Shown: positions 34,488 through 43,869 of the stretch, piece by piece | Layout: every line of letters starts with the position of its first letter | Position numbering within the stretch: the stretch's first letter is position 1 | DNA from: GCA-003244245 sp049673305 | Lineage (GTDB): Bacteria > Actinomycetota > Actinomycetes > Mycobacteriales > Pseudonocardiaceae | Length of the DNA: 64,000 nt | Assembly (NCBI GenBank): GCA_049673305.1 | Contig: JBATXM010000009.1 | Location: 1 to 64,000 of the forward strand | Direction: 5' to 3' | The notes under the pieces: generated by a model | The model's database searches: none | What the model was told of the DNA's origin: nothing | Seen by the model: the letters and a program-made list of their open reading frames with translations, nothing else | Position numbers and translations under genes: made by a program

Positions 34488-35515
34488 GGGGGGTGCTCGC
34501 GCCACTGACCAAGCTGATCGTGTTCACCGTCGTCACCGCGCTGGCGACCGGCCTGCTCGCGCTGACGATCGCCAACACCACGCTGGCCAGCAGGTCCGGC
34601 TACCGAGCGCGGTTCACCGACGTCAGTGGTCTGCTGGTGGGTGATGACGTGCGCATCGCGGGGGTCCGGGTGGGCTCGGTGGACGCCATCGAGCTCGTCG
34701 ACCCGCGCGTCGCGCAGGTGAGCTTCACCGTGGACTCCGGCCAGCGGTTGCCGGCGTCGGTGACTGCGTCGGTGCTCTACCGCAACCTCATCGGGCAGCG
34801 TTACCTCGCCCTGGAACGGGGGGCTGGCCCAGTGGGTAAAACCCTTGAGTCGGGCGGGCTCATCCCGCTGGGGCGCACCACGCCGCCGCTGAACCTCACC
34901 GTGCTGTTCAACGGCTTCACGCCGCTACTCGTTGGGTTGGATCCCGCGCAGATCAACCGGTTGTCCTTCGAGATCGTGCAGGTGCTGCAGGGTCAGAGCG
35001 GCACCGTGGAAAGCCTGCTCGCCAGCACATCCTCGCTGACCAGGGACGTCGCTGACCGCGACCGGGTGATCGGCGAGGTGATCGCGAACCTGAACGCGGT
35101 CCTGGACACCGTCAACGCCCGCGACCAGCAGCTTTCCGCGCTGATCTTCCAGCTGCAGCGGCTGGTCTCCGGGCTGGCCGCCGACCGCAAGCCGATCGGC
35201 GAGGCGATCGTCTCGATCGGCCAGCTCGCCGACGTCACCGCCGGCCTGGTGAGTGACGCTCGGCCCGCGCTGCGCGATGACATCGCAGCACTAGGCGCCC
35301 TGTCCACCAACCTGGCCGGCAGCGAGCCGGTCATTGACGGGGTGTTGCGGTTTCTGCCGGAGAAGCTCAACACGCTCAGCCGCGCCGGCAGCTACGGCTC
35401 GTGGTTCAACTTCTACCTCTGTGGCCTCGAGGGCACAGTCACGGTCCCGGTGACCAACGCTCCCCTGGTGGTGCCGCTGACCACACCGCCGCCGGCCGCA
35501 CGGTGCTCGCCATGA
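34484..35515 (+). CDS. mceB: Mce family protein MceB
   Basis: The 343-residue Mce protein has an N-terminal anchor (residues 8-30) and an Mce domain with YRARFTDVSGLLVGDDVRIAGVRVGSVDAIEL. A conserved LYRNLIGQRYLALERGAG strand follows, then the helical needle region. The last third is typical of MceB (FNFYLCGLEG with a conserved Cys). It starts at GTG overlapping mceA by four bases. Confidence 0.93.
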   Translation: MRGVLAPLTKLIVFTVVTALATGLLALTIANTTLASRSGYRARFTDVSGLLVGDDVRIAGVRVGSVDAIELVDPRVAQVSFTVDSGQRLPASVTASVLYRNLIGQRYLALERGAGPVGKTLESGGLIPLGRTTPPLNLTVLFNGFTPLLVGLDPAQINRLSFEIVQVLQGQSGTVESLLASTSSLTRDVADRDRVIGEVIANLNAVLDTVNARDQQLSALIFQLQRLVSGLAADRKPIGEAIVSIGQLADVTAGLVSDARPALRDDIAALGALSTNLAGSEPVIDGVLRFLPEKLNTLSRAGSYGSWFNFYLCGLEGTVTVPVTNAPLVVPLTTPPPAARCSP

Positions 35516-36504
35516 CCACAGGGTCGCGCCGGCGCGACCCGATCACGATCGCGATCATCGGCCTGGTTGCCCTCGTGCTGCTCGCCACCGCCGCGTACAA
35601 CGCTGACAGCCTGCCGATCATCGGCGAGGGTACCAGCTATACCGCTGAGTTCAGCGAGGCGGCTGGGTTGCATGCCGGTGACCCGGTGTACATCGCCGGG
35701 GTCGAGGTCGGCCGGGTCACCGCGGTCACGCTCGCCGGCGACCGGGTGCGGGTGTCGATGCGGATCCGCCATGCCTGGATCGGAGATCAGACCAACGCCT
35801 CGATCGAGGTCAAGAGCCTGCTCGGGGCGAAATCGGTGAGTCTGGACCCGCGCGGGCAGCGCGCGCTGGATCCGCACCGGCCCATCCCGCTACAACGCAC
35901 CGCCGCGCCCTACGACGTCGTCGCGGCGCTCAACGGTCTGTCCGGAACGCTCCAGGAGATCGACACCAGCCAGCTCGAGGCAAGCCTGCAGACGCTGGCG
36001 GACACCTTCCGCGGCACACCCGCCACGGTCCGGGGCACCCTGGACGGGCTGTCCCGGCTGTCCCGGACGGTGGCCAGCCGGGACCAGGAGATCCACCACC
36101 TGCTGGCGAACACCGATGCCGTGTCCGGGGTGCTGGCCGGTCGCAACGCTGAGTTCGAACGACTGCTGGCCGACGGTAACCTGTTGCTGGCCGAGGTCCG
36201 GCAACGCCGTGCGGCGATCAGCGCCCTGCTCACCGGCACCGAGCGGCTGTCGATCCAACTGCGCGGCCTGGTCGCCGACAACCGTCAGCAGCTGCGTCCC
36301 GCGCTGGAACAGCTCGACCGGGTGGCTGCGGTGCTCCAGCGAAACCAGCAGAACCTGGATCGGGCGCTGCAGCTGGAACCGGTGTTCCTCCGGTTGTTTA
36401 CCAACTCGTTGGGCAACGGGCGGTGGTTCGACAACTACGTGTGCGGGCTGTTGCCACCGCCGACCGCGCTGGGGCCGCTGGTCATTAACGAGGCGGGGTG
36501 CTGA
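35512..36504 (+). CDS. mceC: Mce family protein MceC
   Basis: The 330-residue Mce protein has an anchor (residues 12-30), an Mce domain (YTAEFSEAAGLHAGDPVYIAGVEVGRVTAVTL) and a helical section. It ends with the conserved FDNYVCGLLPP segment. ATG 35512 overlaps the mceB stop (ATGA); the frame is open upstream to 35401 but that lies within mceB. The stop overlaps mceD by seven bases. Confidence 0.93.
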   Translation: MTTGSRRRDPITIAIIGLVALVLLATAAYNADSLPIIGEGTSYTAEFSEAAGLHAGDPVYIAGVEVGRVTAVTLAGDRVRVSMRIRHAWIGDQTNASIEVKSLLGAKSVSLDPRGQRALDPHRPIPLQRTAAPYDVVAALNGLSGTLQEIDTSQLEASLQTLADTFRGTPATVRGTLDGLSRLSRTVASRDQEIHHLLANTDAVSGVLAGRNAEFERLLADGNLLLAEVRQRRAAISALLTGTERLSIQLRGLVADNRQQLRPALEQLDRVAAVLQRNQQNLDRALQLEPVFLRLFTNSLGNGRWFDNYVCGLLPPPTALGPLVINEAGC

Positions 36505-37547
36505 GCATAGCGAGGTTCGCGCGGACCGGTGGTTCCGTGGCCACGGTGATCGCGATCGGTTGTGTGCTCGGCCTCCTGGCAGCCACCGCCGTGTGGTCGC
36601 TGACCCGAGGCACCGGGCGCACCATCACGGGCTACTTCACCTCGGCAGTCGGGGTGTTCCCGGACAACGAGGTCCTGATCCTCGGCGTGCCGGTCGGCCG
36701 GATCACCACGGTGGCGCCGCAAGGCCGCCTCGTCAAAGTCGTGATGACGATCGACGACTCGGTGACCGTGCCGGCCAACGCCTCGGCGGTGGTCGTGTCG
36801 CCCAGCTTGATCACCGGTCGGAGCATCCAGCTGACCCCGGCCTACACCAAGGGCCCCACCATGGCCGACGGGGCGGTGATCCCGGTTGGGCGCACCGCGG
36901 TCCCGCTCGGGGTGGACGACCTCGCCCGCGCTGTCAATGACCTGGCCACCACGCTCGGGCCGGGCGGAGTCAACCGCAACGGCGCCCTGTCTGACCTGCT
37001 CGACGTCGGGGCGAGCAACCTGCGGGGCAACGGCCAGGCGCTGCATGACACGATCGGCAATCTGGCGCAGCTGTCCGGCACGCTGGCCAGCTCCCGCAAG
37101 GAACTGTTCGGCACCATCACCCAGCTGCAATCCCTCGTATCCACCCTGGCCAGCAACGACGCGCAGGTGCGGCAGTTCACCACCCAGCTCGCCGACGTGT
37201 CGAGTTTCCTCGCCGGCGAGCGCGGCGACCTCGCTGCCACCCTGGCGCAGTTGTCCCGTGCGCTGGGTGAGGTGGCCGCCTTCGTGCAGGACAACCGGGC
37301 CGTGCTGACGTCGAACGTGGACCGGCTCATCGAGGTGACGGCGGTCCTGGTGCGCCAGCGCGCTGCGCTGGCTGACATCCTCGACACCGCCCCCACCGCA
37401 TTGGGCAACCTGAATGGTGCCTACGACGCCTCCTCCGGCACGCTGGACACCCGCCTGATCCTGACTGCGCTGCAAGCCGGGCAGCCGCCGCCACTGCCAC
37501 TGCTGGCACTGCCGACCGTGCCGACCCTGCCGAGGGCAGCTCAATGA
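36498..37547 (+). CDS. mceD: Mce family protein MceD
   Basis: The 349-residue Mce protein has an anchor (about residues 12-32) and an Mce domain (GYFTSAVGVFPDNEVLILGVPVGRITTVAPQG). A long helical section is rich in Leu/Ala heptads (about 130-300), and the C-terminus is Pro-rich. The GTG start overlaps mceC and its stop overlaps mceE (ATGA). Confidence 0.93.
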   Translation: MLSIARFARTGGSVATVIAIGCVLGLLAATAVWSLTRGTGRTITGYFTSAVGVFPDNEVLILGVPVGRITTVAPQGRLVKVVMTIDDSVTVPANASAVVVSPSLITGRSIQLTPAYTKGPTMADGAVIPVGRTAVPLGVDDLARAVNDLATTLGPGGVNRNGALSDLLDVGASNLRGNGQALHDTIGNLAQLSGTLASSRKELFGTITQLQSLVSTLASNDAQVRQFTTQLADVSSFLAGERGDLAATLAQLSRALGEVAAFVQDNRAVLTSNVDRLIEVTAVLVRQRAALADILDTAPTALGNLNGAYDASSGTLDTRLILTALQAGQPPPLPLLALPTVPTLPRAAQ

Positions 37548-38593
37548 CAGGCCGGCTCCCCGCAGTGGCGGCGCTGCTCACTGTGTCTCTCACGGCGGGC
37601 TGCGGTGTGCTCCACGGGGGGTTGCAGAGCGTGCCGCTGCCCGGCGGACCGGACACTGGCGGGCACCCCTACCGGGTCACCGCAGAGTTCTCCGATGTCC
37701 TGGATCTGGTGCCGCAGTCCCTGGTGAAGGTCAACGACGTGTCGGTCGGTACCGTCCGGGACATCACGCTCACCCCGGACACCTGGCACGCGATGGTCAC
37801 CCTGGAGCTGCCCCGCACTGTTGAGCTGCCCGCCAACGCCGTCGCGCGGGTGCGCACCACCAGCCTGTTGGGCGAGAAGTTCGTGGATCTCGCGGCGCCC
37901 ACCGCCGAGCCACCGAGGGGCAAGCTGGCCGACGGCGACCGGATCCCGCTGGCCCGCACCAGCCGCGCCACCGACGTCGAGGAGGTGCTGGGAGCGCTGT
38001 CGTTGTTGCTCAACGGGGGTGGAATCGATCAGATCCGGACGATCGCGACCGAGCTGAACGCCGCCTTGTCCGGCCACGAGCCGCAACTGCGTGCCCTGCT
38101 GTCCGACCTGAACACGCTGGTATCAGGTCTGGACGCGCGCAAGGCCGAGATCAACCGGGCGCTGGACGCGCTGAACCGGCTCTCCGCCACCCTCGCCGCG
38201 CGGCGCGGGCAGATCGCCACCGCGCTGGACGGGCTGGTCCCGGGCTTGACGGTGCTCGCTGACCAGCGCACCCAGCTCACCAGCACATTGCAGGCGCTGG
38301 ACCGGCTGTCGGTGGTCGCCACCGACACGATCAACCGCAGCCGCGAGAACCTGCTCGCCGACCTGCAACTGCTGCGCCCCACCTTGGCGCAACTGGCCAA
38401 CGCGGGCCAGGACCTCCCCAACGCGTTGCAACTCCTCGCCACCTACCCGTTCACCGACGGCGCCGTCCGCGAGGCGTTCAAAGGGGACTACGCCAACCTG
38501 TATGTCCGGGCCGACCTGAACCTGGGCACGATACTGGACAACTTCGCCGCGTCCGGACAGCCGTTGATGGGGGTGCCCCATCGTGATCAATAA
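37544..38593 (+). CDS. mceE: Mce family lipoprotein MceE
   Basis: The 349-residue protein has a lipoprotein signal with lipobox LTAGC (Cys at about residue 22), the hallmark of the MceE subunit (LprK-type). The Mce domain is YRVTAEFSDVLDLVPQSLVKVNDVSVGTVRDI, followed by SLLGEKFVDLAAP and helical repeats. It should be lipid-anchored to the outer face of the inner membrane. The mceF start lies 11 bases inside its end. Confidence 0.94.
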   Translation: MTGRLPAVAALLTVSLTAGCGVLHGGLQSVPLPGGPDTGGHPYRVTAEFSDVLDLVPQSLVKVNDVSVGTVRDITLTPDTWHAMVTLELPRTVELPANAVARVRTTSLLGEKFVDLAAPTAEPPRGKLADGDRIPLARTSRATDVEEVLGALSLLLNGGGIDQIRTIATELNAALSGHEPQLRALLSDLNTLVSGLDARKAEINRALDALNRLSATLAARRGQIATALDGLVPGLTVLADQRTQLTSTLQALDRLSVVATDTINRSRENLLADLQLLRPTLAQLANAGQDLPNALQLLATYPFTDGAVREAFKGDYANLYVRADLNLGTILDNFAASGQPLMGVPHRDQ

Positions 38594-39761
38594 TAGAGTC
38601 CGGCTCCAGCTGTTGGCGTTCGTCGTGATATCCGTGCTCGGGGTGGGCTATGTCAGCGTCCGCTACCTGGACGCGGGCACGCTGTTCGGCGCCGGCCCGT
38701 ACCGGGTGACCCTGCAGCTCACCGATTCGGGCGGGATCTTCACCGGGGCGGACGTCAGCTACCGTGGCGTCAGTGTCGGCCGGGTCGGCCCGCTACGGCT
38801 GACCAGCCAGGGCGTCGATGCCCAACTGGAGATCAGGCCCGACGCCCCGCCCATCCCGGCCGATCTGGACGCCGCGGTCACCAACCTGTCGGTGATCGGT
38901 GAGCAGTTCGTCGATCTACGACCCCGGCGGGCGGATGGTCCGACGCTGACGGCCGGTTCGGTAATCCCGGCCTCCCGGGTCAGCACGCCGGTTCCGGTGG
39001 CGGACCTCATCGCACACCTGGACACCTTCCTGCGCTCGGTGCCACTGGACTCGCTGCGTACCGTTGTGGACGAGCTGGGCACCGGGTTCACCGACACTGG
39101 ACCGCAGTTACAGACCCTGCTGGACACCAGCGACGCGTTCACGCACGACGCCATCGCCGCGCTGCCACAGACCGTGGCCCTGATCAGAGACGGACGGGTG
39201 GTGTTGCAGACCCAGAACGAGCGCTCCAGTGCGATCATCTCGTTCAGCCAGGACCTCGCGCTGCTCGCCGCGCAGCTGCGGTCCTCGGATCCCGACATCC
39301 GCCGATTGATCATGACAGCGCCGCAGTTCGCGGCGCAGACCAGCGGGCTGCTTCAGGACAGTGGCAGCCAGATCGGCCAGCTGCTCGCCGACCTGCTCAC
39401 GGTGTCCCGAGTCGCGCTGCCCCGCCAGGCCGCACTGCGTCAGGTGCTGGCCAGCTACCCGCTGGTCGTCGCCTCAACCGCCTCATCGGTGGTGCCCGGT
39501 GATGGTTTCGCTCATCTCGGGCTGGTGCTCAACCTCTTCGACCCGTACGCCTGCGTGCGCGGTTACGAGGGCACCATCAGGCGGGCCGGGACGGACACCA
39601 AGCCGATCCCGGTGAACCGGAACGCTTTCTGTGCTGAGCCGCCGGGCAGCCCGACCGACGTCCGTGGGGCGCAGAATGTCCCCCGCGCCGGGGTGCCGGT
39701 TCCGGTCGCTCCTGGCGGTTCCGGGCAGCCACCGGCACCTCGCTACCCTGGAGGACCATGA
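38583..39761 (+). CDS. mceF: Mce family protein MceF
   Basis: The 392-residue protein has an N-terminal anchor (residues 7-26) and an Mce domain (YRVTLQLTDSGGIFTGADVSYRGVSVGRVGPL, VIGEQFVDLRP). The helical region and the MceF-type end follow (LVLNLFDPYACVRGYEGT, then a Pro/Gly-rich tail). GTG start 38583; stop overlaps the next gene by four bases. Confidence 0.93.
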   Translation: MINNRVRLQLLAFVVISVLGVGYVSVRYLDAGTLFGAGPYRVTLQLTDSGGIFTGADVSYRGVSVGRVGPLRLTSQGVDAQLEIRPDAPPIPADLDAAVTNLSVIGEQFVDLRPRRADGPTLTAGSVIPASRVSTPVPVADLIAHLDTFLRSVPLDSLRTVVDELGTGFTDTGPQLQTLLDTSDAFTHDAIAALPQTVALIRDGRVVLQTQNERSSAIISFSQDLALLAAQLRSSDPDIRRLIMTAPQFAAQTSGLLQDSGSQIGQLLADLLTVSRVALPRQAALRQVLASYPLVVASTASSVVPGDGFAHLGLVLNLFDPYACVRGYEGTIRRAGTDTKPIPVNRNAFCAEPPGSPTDVRGAQNVPRAGVPVPVAPGGSGQPPAPRYPGGP

Positions 39762-40357
39762 CCAGCACCGCCGCCATCCGGGCCTTCCTCGGCGGGCCAC
39801 TACGGACGGTCACCGTCGTGGTTGCCGTGCTCGCCGCGGTCGCGCTCCTCGCCGCCGGCTGGTTCGGCCTGTCCTGGTACCAGGCCGCCCACGATGAGTC
39901 TCTCGCGCTGGGAATGGCTCGGGACGTCGTACTGCAGGATGCCCAGCAGGCCACGGTCAACCTCAATACCCTCGACTACCGGCGGGTGCAGGACGGGTTG
40001 ACGCTGTGGGAGCAGTCGGCCACCGGCACGCTGCTTGATGAGGTGCGGGCCAACCGGGACACCTACGCCCGCGCCATCACCGACGCACAAACGATCACAA
40101 CCGCGAGGACCCTCGACGGCGCGGTCGCCGAGCTCGACGATCGCGCGGGTACCGCGCGGGTGCTCATCGGCGTAGACGTCACGTCCCACCGTGAACAAGG
40201 TGACGCGAGCTGCGTACGCAGACGCATGCAACTGGAGATGCGTCGTGGCGGCAGTCGTGGCGACACTGTCTGGAAGGTCGACAAGCTGGCCCCGGTCGAG
40301 GCCGCAAACCCGGTTCCCGGAGCATGTCCCGCAGCCCAGCTCTCGCCACCGAAATAG
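39758..40357 (+). CDS. Mce-associated membrane protein (downstream)
   Basis: The 199-residue protein has one membrane helix (about residues 17-38). An extracytoplasmic Mas-type domain follows with LSWYQAAHDESLALGMARDVVLQDAQQATVNLNTLDYRRVQDGL, a conserved WEQSATGTLLDEVRANRD and a C-terminal strand with VWKVDKLAPV. It starts in the mceF overlap (ATGA) and ends the operon. It is a second, distinct member next to the one at 30157. Confidence 0.88.
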   Translation: MTSTAAIRAFLGGPLRTVTVVVAVLAAVALLAAGWFGLSWYQAAHDESLALGMARDVVLQDAQQATVNLNTLDYRRVQDGLTLWEQSATGTLLDEVRANRDTYARAITDAQTITTARTLDGAVAELDDRAGTARVLIGVDVTSHREQGDASCVRRRMQLEMRRGGSRGDTVWKVDKLAPVEAANPVPGACPAAQLSPPK

Positions 40358-40753
40358 CAGCGAGTCACCTCACGCTGCGGGTTTATTCCACGGGCCAGCC
40401 AGCACACCTGCGCGGGCGCCTCGTCTCGGACGCCGAAGTACGCCATGTCCACAATGGCGTCCCCAGCTCGGGTCACCGAGAATGAGGCTGGGACCCGTGA
40501 CGTGATCTGAGGTCGCCCGAGAAGTGTCGGTGCCGTACGCCACACTGAGCGACGTGAGGGACATACGGCGAGATGCGGGCTCGCGTACTTGGGTTCAATC
40601 TGCAGCCAGGCGGGGGTTGGGACGATGGAGAACTCACCGGACGAGGACGCTTCAGATCAGCTCGTGGGGACTCTAGGCTGAAGACTAGAGGGCCGACTGG
40701 GGTACGTGACCGACGATCTCGCTGCTGGCCGACTGCTGAAGGAGGTGAGTGGC
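40358..40753. other. intergenic region between mce and an accessory island
   Basis: No frame is convincing in these ~396 bases. The part near 40370-40510 looks like a decayed minus-strand coding piece, but there is no start or family. The end carries the promoter and a perfect AAGGAGGTGA ribosome binding site (40739-40748) for the metallopeptidase gene. Confidence 0.4.
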
Positions 40754-41908
40754 ATGGTCAACCGTGTCAGCGTCGCTCCCCAGATGTTGGCATGGGCTCG
40801 TATGCGTTCGGGACGCAGCGTCGAGGATTTCACCAGGCGTTTCCCCAAACTCGGTGAATGGGAGGCTGGCGAACGACTGCCGACCATGCGCCAGCTAGAG
40901 GACTACGCCCAAGCCACCTACACCCCTGTAGGCTTCCTGTTTCTGCCGGAGCCACCCGAAGAACGCCTGCCGATCCCCGACTTCCGCACCTTTGCCGACA
41001 AGCCCGTGCTGACCCCGACACCGGACCTACTCGACACGATCTATGCGTGCGAGCAGCGTCAGGACTGGTTTCGGGAGTTCGCCGACGCCCATGGTGGTGA
41101 CCCGGTCAGCCTTGTCGGGAGCCTCAGCCTGGACGTGGACGTACTCACGGCAGCGGGTCAGTTGCGTGATGCGCTCAGGTTTGGCCTCGATCGGCGGGGC
41201 GAGTTCGCCAACTGGACCGCAGCGTTGAGCGGTCTGTGTGAGCACGCCGAAGATGCCGGCGTGCTCGTCATGATTAGCGGCATTGTTGGTAGCAACACCC
41301 ACCGCACGCTCAACCCGGAGGAGTTTCGGGGCTTCGCTCTGGTCGACGAGCTGGCGCCTGTGGTGTTCGTCAATGGGGCTGACACCAAGGCGGCCCAAAT
41401 CTTCACGCTGGCTCATGAGCTGGCGCACGTGGCACTCGGTGGTTCGGCTGTGTCCCGACCCGATCTCGGCGAGGTTGAGGAGAGCGGCGAGACAGAGCGG
41501 TGGTGCAACCAGGTCGCTGCTGAACTGCTAGTCCCGTTGGCCTCTTTGCAAAAGGAGTATTCGAAGGGCTCGGATCTCACGGGCGAGCTTGAGCGCTTGA
41601 CGAAGTACTACAAGGTCAGCACCTTGGTAATTCTCAGGCGCATCTTTGATGCGGACATGATGACCGAGCGGACCTACCGAAGAGCCTACGAACAAGAATA
41701 TGCCCGCATCATGGCCCTTCTCAAGCAGAGAGGACCTGGTGGCAACTTCTACAACACTCAGCCCATCCGGGTCAGTAAGAAATTCGCTCGGACGCTCATC
41801 TCTGACACCGTGGAGGGTGGAACTCCGCATCGAGACGCCTTCCGGCTACTTGGCTTCAAGAAGTTCTCGACCTTCGAGGAGCTCAGCCAGCAGCTCGGAG
41901 TCGCTTGA
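40754..41908 (+). CDS. XRE-like / ImmA-IrrE metallopeptidase antitoxin-type protein
   Basis: The 384-residue COG2856-type protein has an N-terminal helix-turn-helix-like region (residues ~5-70, APQMLAWARMRSGRSVEDFTRRF, KLGEWEAGERLPTMRQLEDYAQ). The zinc peptidase motif LAHELAH (His221 onward) comes next, with a downstream Glu-rich helix. Such proteins cleave repressors in mobile elements, or neutralise toxins when paired with PIN proteins. A DUF4411 PIN gene overlaps the stop, as in predicted toxin-antitoxin loci. ATG 40754 fits the perfect AAGGAGGTGA site. GC is lower than in the neighbouring mce operon. Confidence 0.9.
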   Translation: MVNRVSVAPQMLAWARMRSGRSVEDFTRRFPKLGEWEAGERLPTMRQLEDYAQATYTPVGFLFLPEPPEERLPIPDFRTFADKPVLTPTPDLLDTIYACEQRQDWFREFADAHGGDPVSLVGSLSLDVDVLTAAGQLRDALRFGLDRRGEFANWTAALSGLCEHAEDAGVLVMISGIVGSNTHRTLNPEEFRGFALVDELAPVVFVNGADTKAAQIFTLAHELAHVALGGSAVSRPDLGEVEESGETERWCNQVAAELLVPLASLQKEYSKGSDLTGELERLTKYYKVSTLVILRRIFDADMMTERTYRRAYEQEYARIMALLKQRGPGGNFYNTQPIRVSKKFARTLISDTVEGGTPHRDAFRLLGFKKFSTFEELSQQLGVA

Positions 41909-42390
41909 TGTACCTCATCGACTCCGACGTGCTCATCGACGCTAAAAACCGGCACTACGGGTTCGATTTTGTGCCTGCTTTCTGGGACTGGATCACTCAA
42001 CAACACCAGGCGGGGCGCGTGTTCACGGTGCAGAAAGTAGCCGATGAGGTGTTGGCGGGCGCTGACGAGCTAGCACAGTGGATGAGCATACAGCCAGCCT
42101 CATTCCGTATCGCTGCTGGACCCAACGATCAAGCGTCCTTACAGGCGGTGGCGCAATGGGCCAACAACGCTCATTTCACGCAAGGAGCCATTTCAGAGTT
42201 CTTACAAAAGGCTGACTACTACATCGTAGTTCAGGCGGCTACACTCGGTTACGCGGTGGTCACACAGGAGACCTCTGACCCGACATCCAGGAAGCGAGTG
42301 AAGATTCCCGACGCATGCAGCGCCGTGGGCGTTTCATCTATTACACCGTTCAACATGCTGCGAGTCAAAAAGGCCCGGTTCGTTCTCTAG
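41908..42390 (+). CDS. DUF4411 PIN-domain toxin
   Basis: The 160-residue protein starts MYLIDSDVLIDAKNRHYGFDFVPAFWDWI, the DUF4411 form of the PIN ribonuclease fold, with Asp5 and Asp7 at the first catalytic site. A Glu of KVADEVLAG and an acidic C-terminal site (VVTQETSDPTS) follow. It probably cleaves RNA and is restrained by the ImmA-type protein whose stop overlaps its ATG (TGATG). The frame includes a TTG one codon earlier. Confidence 0.9.
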   Translation: MYLIDSDVLIDAKNRHYGFDFVPAFWDWITQQHQAGRVFTVQKVADEVLAGADELAQWMSIQPASFRIAAGPNDQASLQAVAQWANNAHFTQGAISEFLQKADYYIVVQAATLGYAVVTQETSDPTSRKRVKIPDACSAVGVSSITPFNMLRVKKARFVL

Positions 42391-42511
42391 GTCCAACGGT
42401 ACCGAGTGGAGTTGCTCGATGCGCGAACCAGCTTACGAACCCTCGCCCCGGGTCAAGCCGGTGGTGCACACATCATCTGGCCCCAAGGATGTGTGCCTAC
42501 TCCTCCTTCAT

Positions 42512-43276
42512 GTCAAACCGTAAGTCGCTAAGCGAGCGTCGAGTGTGCGGACGGCGGCGGTGTGCTGCCAGGGTTGTAGGTCAGCGCGGGCCTGTGCCAA
42601 TCGTCCGGTCAGCCGAGCGGAACTGTGGCTCGCCGCGATGTCCCAGGCAGCACCGAATAGCCGCGCCGCCTCGGCCGTCGTGAGCACGGTGTGGGCAGTG
42701 TCAAGATCTGCCAGGCAGGCGTCTCACTGGCCGTCGGCGGCGTAGGCTTACGCGGCCACATCCGCAGTGTAGGCGCGTAACCGCAGGTCCCCGGTGCGGT
42801 CGGCCCACTGTGCGGCCGCGACGGCGTGGTCGATACCGATGCGCGGCTTGCCCTGCCAGGTCGCCAGGTGGCTCATCTCGCACAGCACCAAGGCACCCCG
42901 TCCACTGTTCTCAGCTTCGTGGGCCAGCGCGCGGGCGTCCTTGTAGTATTATGTGGCGTGGTCGAATTGCTTGAGGTCAAACGGTGTTGAGAGTCTCCTT
43001 CGGGCCCAATGCGTGATCCTGGCACCGACAGTGCCACAGCACCGTCTCGATGTGCTCGATGGTCTGCGCGTCAAGCCGACTCGACGTGGTGAGCACCGAG
43101 GTCACGCGCTGCTGCCCGTCACCGTCAACGCTGGCGAGCAGGGACGCGGTGGCCGTTGCCCAGCTCAGGAAGCCAAGCACGCCGCGACGGCCCATGCCGT
43201 GATCATCGATGTTCACCACGGCGCTGCGGGAGTGTTCGACTGCAGCCGCGTCGACATCGAACCCAACCTCCATCAC
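42512..43276 (-). pseudogene. decayed copy of the TPR regulator gene
   Basis: Read on the minus strand, this is a partial second copy of the 43870-45477 gene. It aligns from LGFLSWATATASLL...VLWHCR (about 43080-43180) to the C-terminal part (RLA, LQPWQHTAAVRTL). A block between LNTV and FDLKQ is deleted, with a frame change at about 42979. Two in-frame stops replace Arg codons in the A.AYAADGQ.DACL stretch (near 42725 and 42745). The intact copy's N-terminal third is missing. It cannot make a full protein. Confidence 0.85.
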
Positions 43277-43435
43277 TCATCGTCTTAACCGGCAACGGCG
43301 GGCAGCGCCCCCCAGTGTCACCTGTCTTACGTAGGTCGCCCATACCGGTGCCAGCGTGTCCCCCGAGCGCTGTGACTCCCAGCGACCCTCTACGGTGAAC
43401 GTTGGTTGTTGGTCTTGGACATCAGGAGCGAACGA

Positions 43436-43450
43436 ATGGACACGCGATGA
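43436..43450 (+). other. four-codon leader ORF overlapping the next start
   Basis: ATG GAC ACG CGA TGA lies seven bases after AGGAG (43424-43428), and its stop overlaps the ATG at 43447 (ATGA). The ribosome binding site thus best fits this mini-ORF, and the downstream gene would start by termination-reinitiation. The effect on regulation is a guess. Confidence 0.45.
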
Positions 43451-43677
43451 GTACTCCGAAGTACGAGATTTGTCATTCATTGACAGATGAATTACCCCCC
43501 GGCTCCCGCAAGCGCTCGGCTACATCATCGGAGAACCGCCTCATTGCGGAGCATGTCGAGAATTATCCTGACTGTGCCAAATCGTTCGTTCACGAAGAAC
43601 ACAAAGTGTTGACCGGCTACTACCTTCAATGTTTCAAATGTGAGAGAGAAATCAAGCTGTTTAGTCCCAACCGGTGA
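43447..43677 (+). CDS. 76-residue Cys-containing protein
   Basis: The product has no signal or membrane helix and four Cys (EICHS, PDCAK, QCFKCE), the last three resembling a zinc-ribbon-like knuckle. His residues lie between them (EHVENY, HEEHK). The gene is AT-richer than the chromosome average and sits between the decayed and intact TPR regulators. Start ATG 43447 is inferred from reinitiation after the four-codon leader. No family was recognised; a small nucleic-acid-binding protein is possible. Confidence 0.55.
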   Translation: MSTPKYEICHSLTDELPPGSRKRSATSSENRLIAEHVENYPDCAKSFVHEEHKVLTGYYLQCFKCEREIKLFSPNR

Positions 43678-43869
43678 GCACCAATTTACGACATGCCAGA
43701 GCTTAGCGTCGTGACACTCAGGAATCGTGACTGAAACCAAGTGCTGCTTTACTCGATGCTATCTTCTTACTTTACGACACAGTATTTTCCCAACCGTCTT
43801 TCCGTTGAATCGATGACGAGTCCGGACACCATCGGCAGTCGTCGACCAGGCTCATCACCTGCTACCACT

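Noticed and set aside
36435..37544. 369-codon minus-strand frame opposite mceD
   Set aside because: Antisense of a certain mce gene; Arg/Gly/His-rich with no motif.
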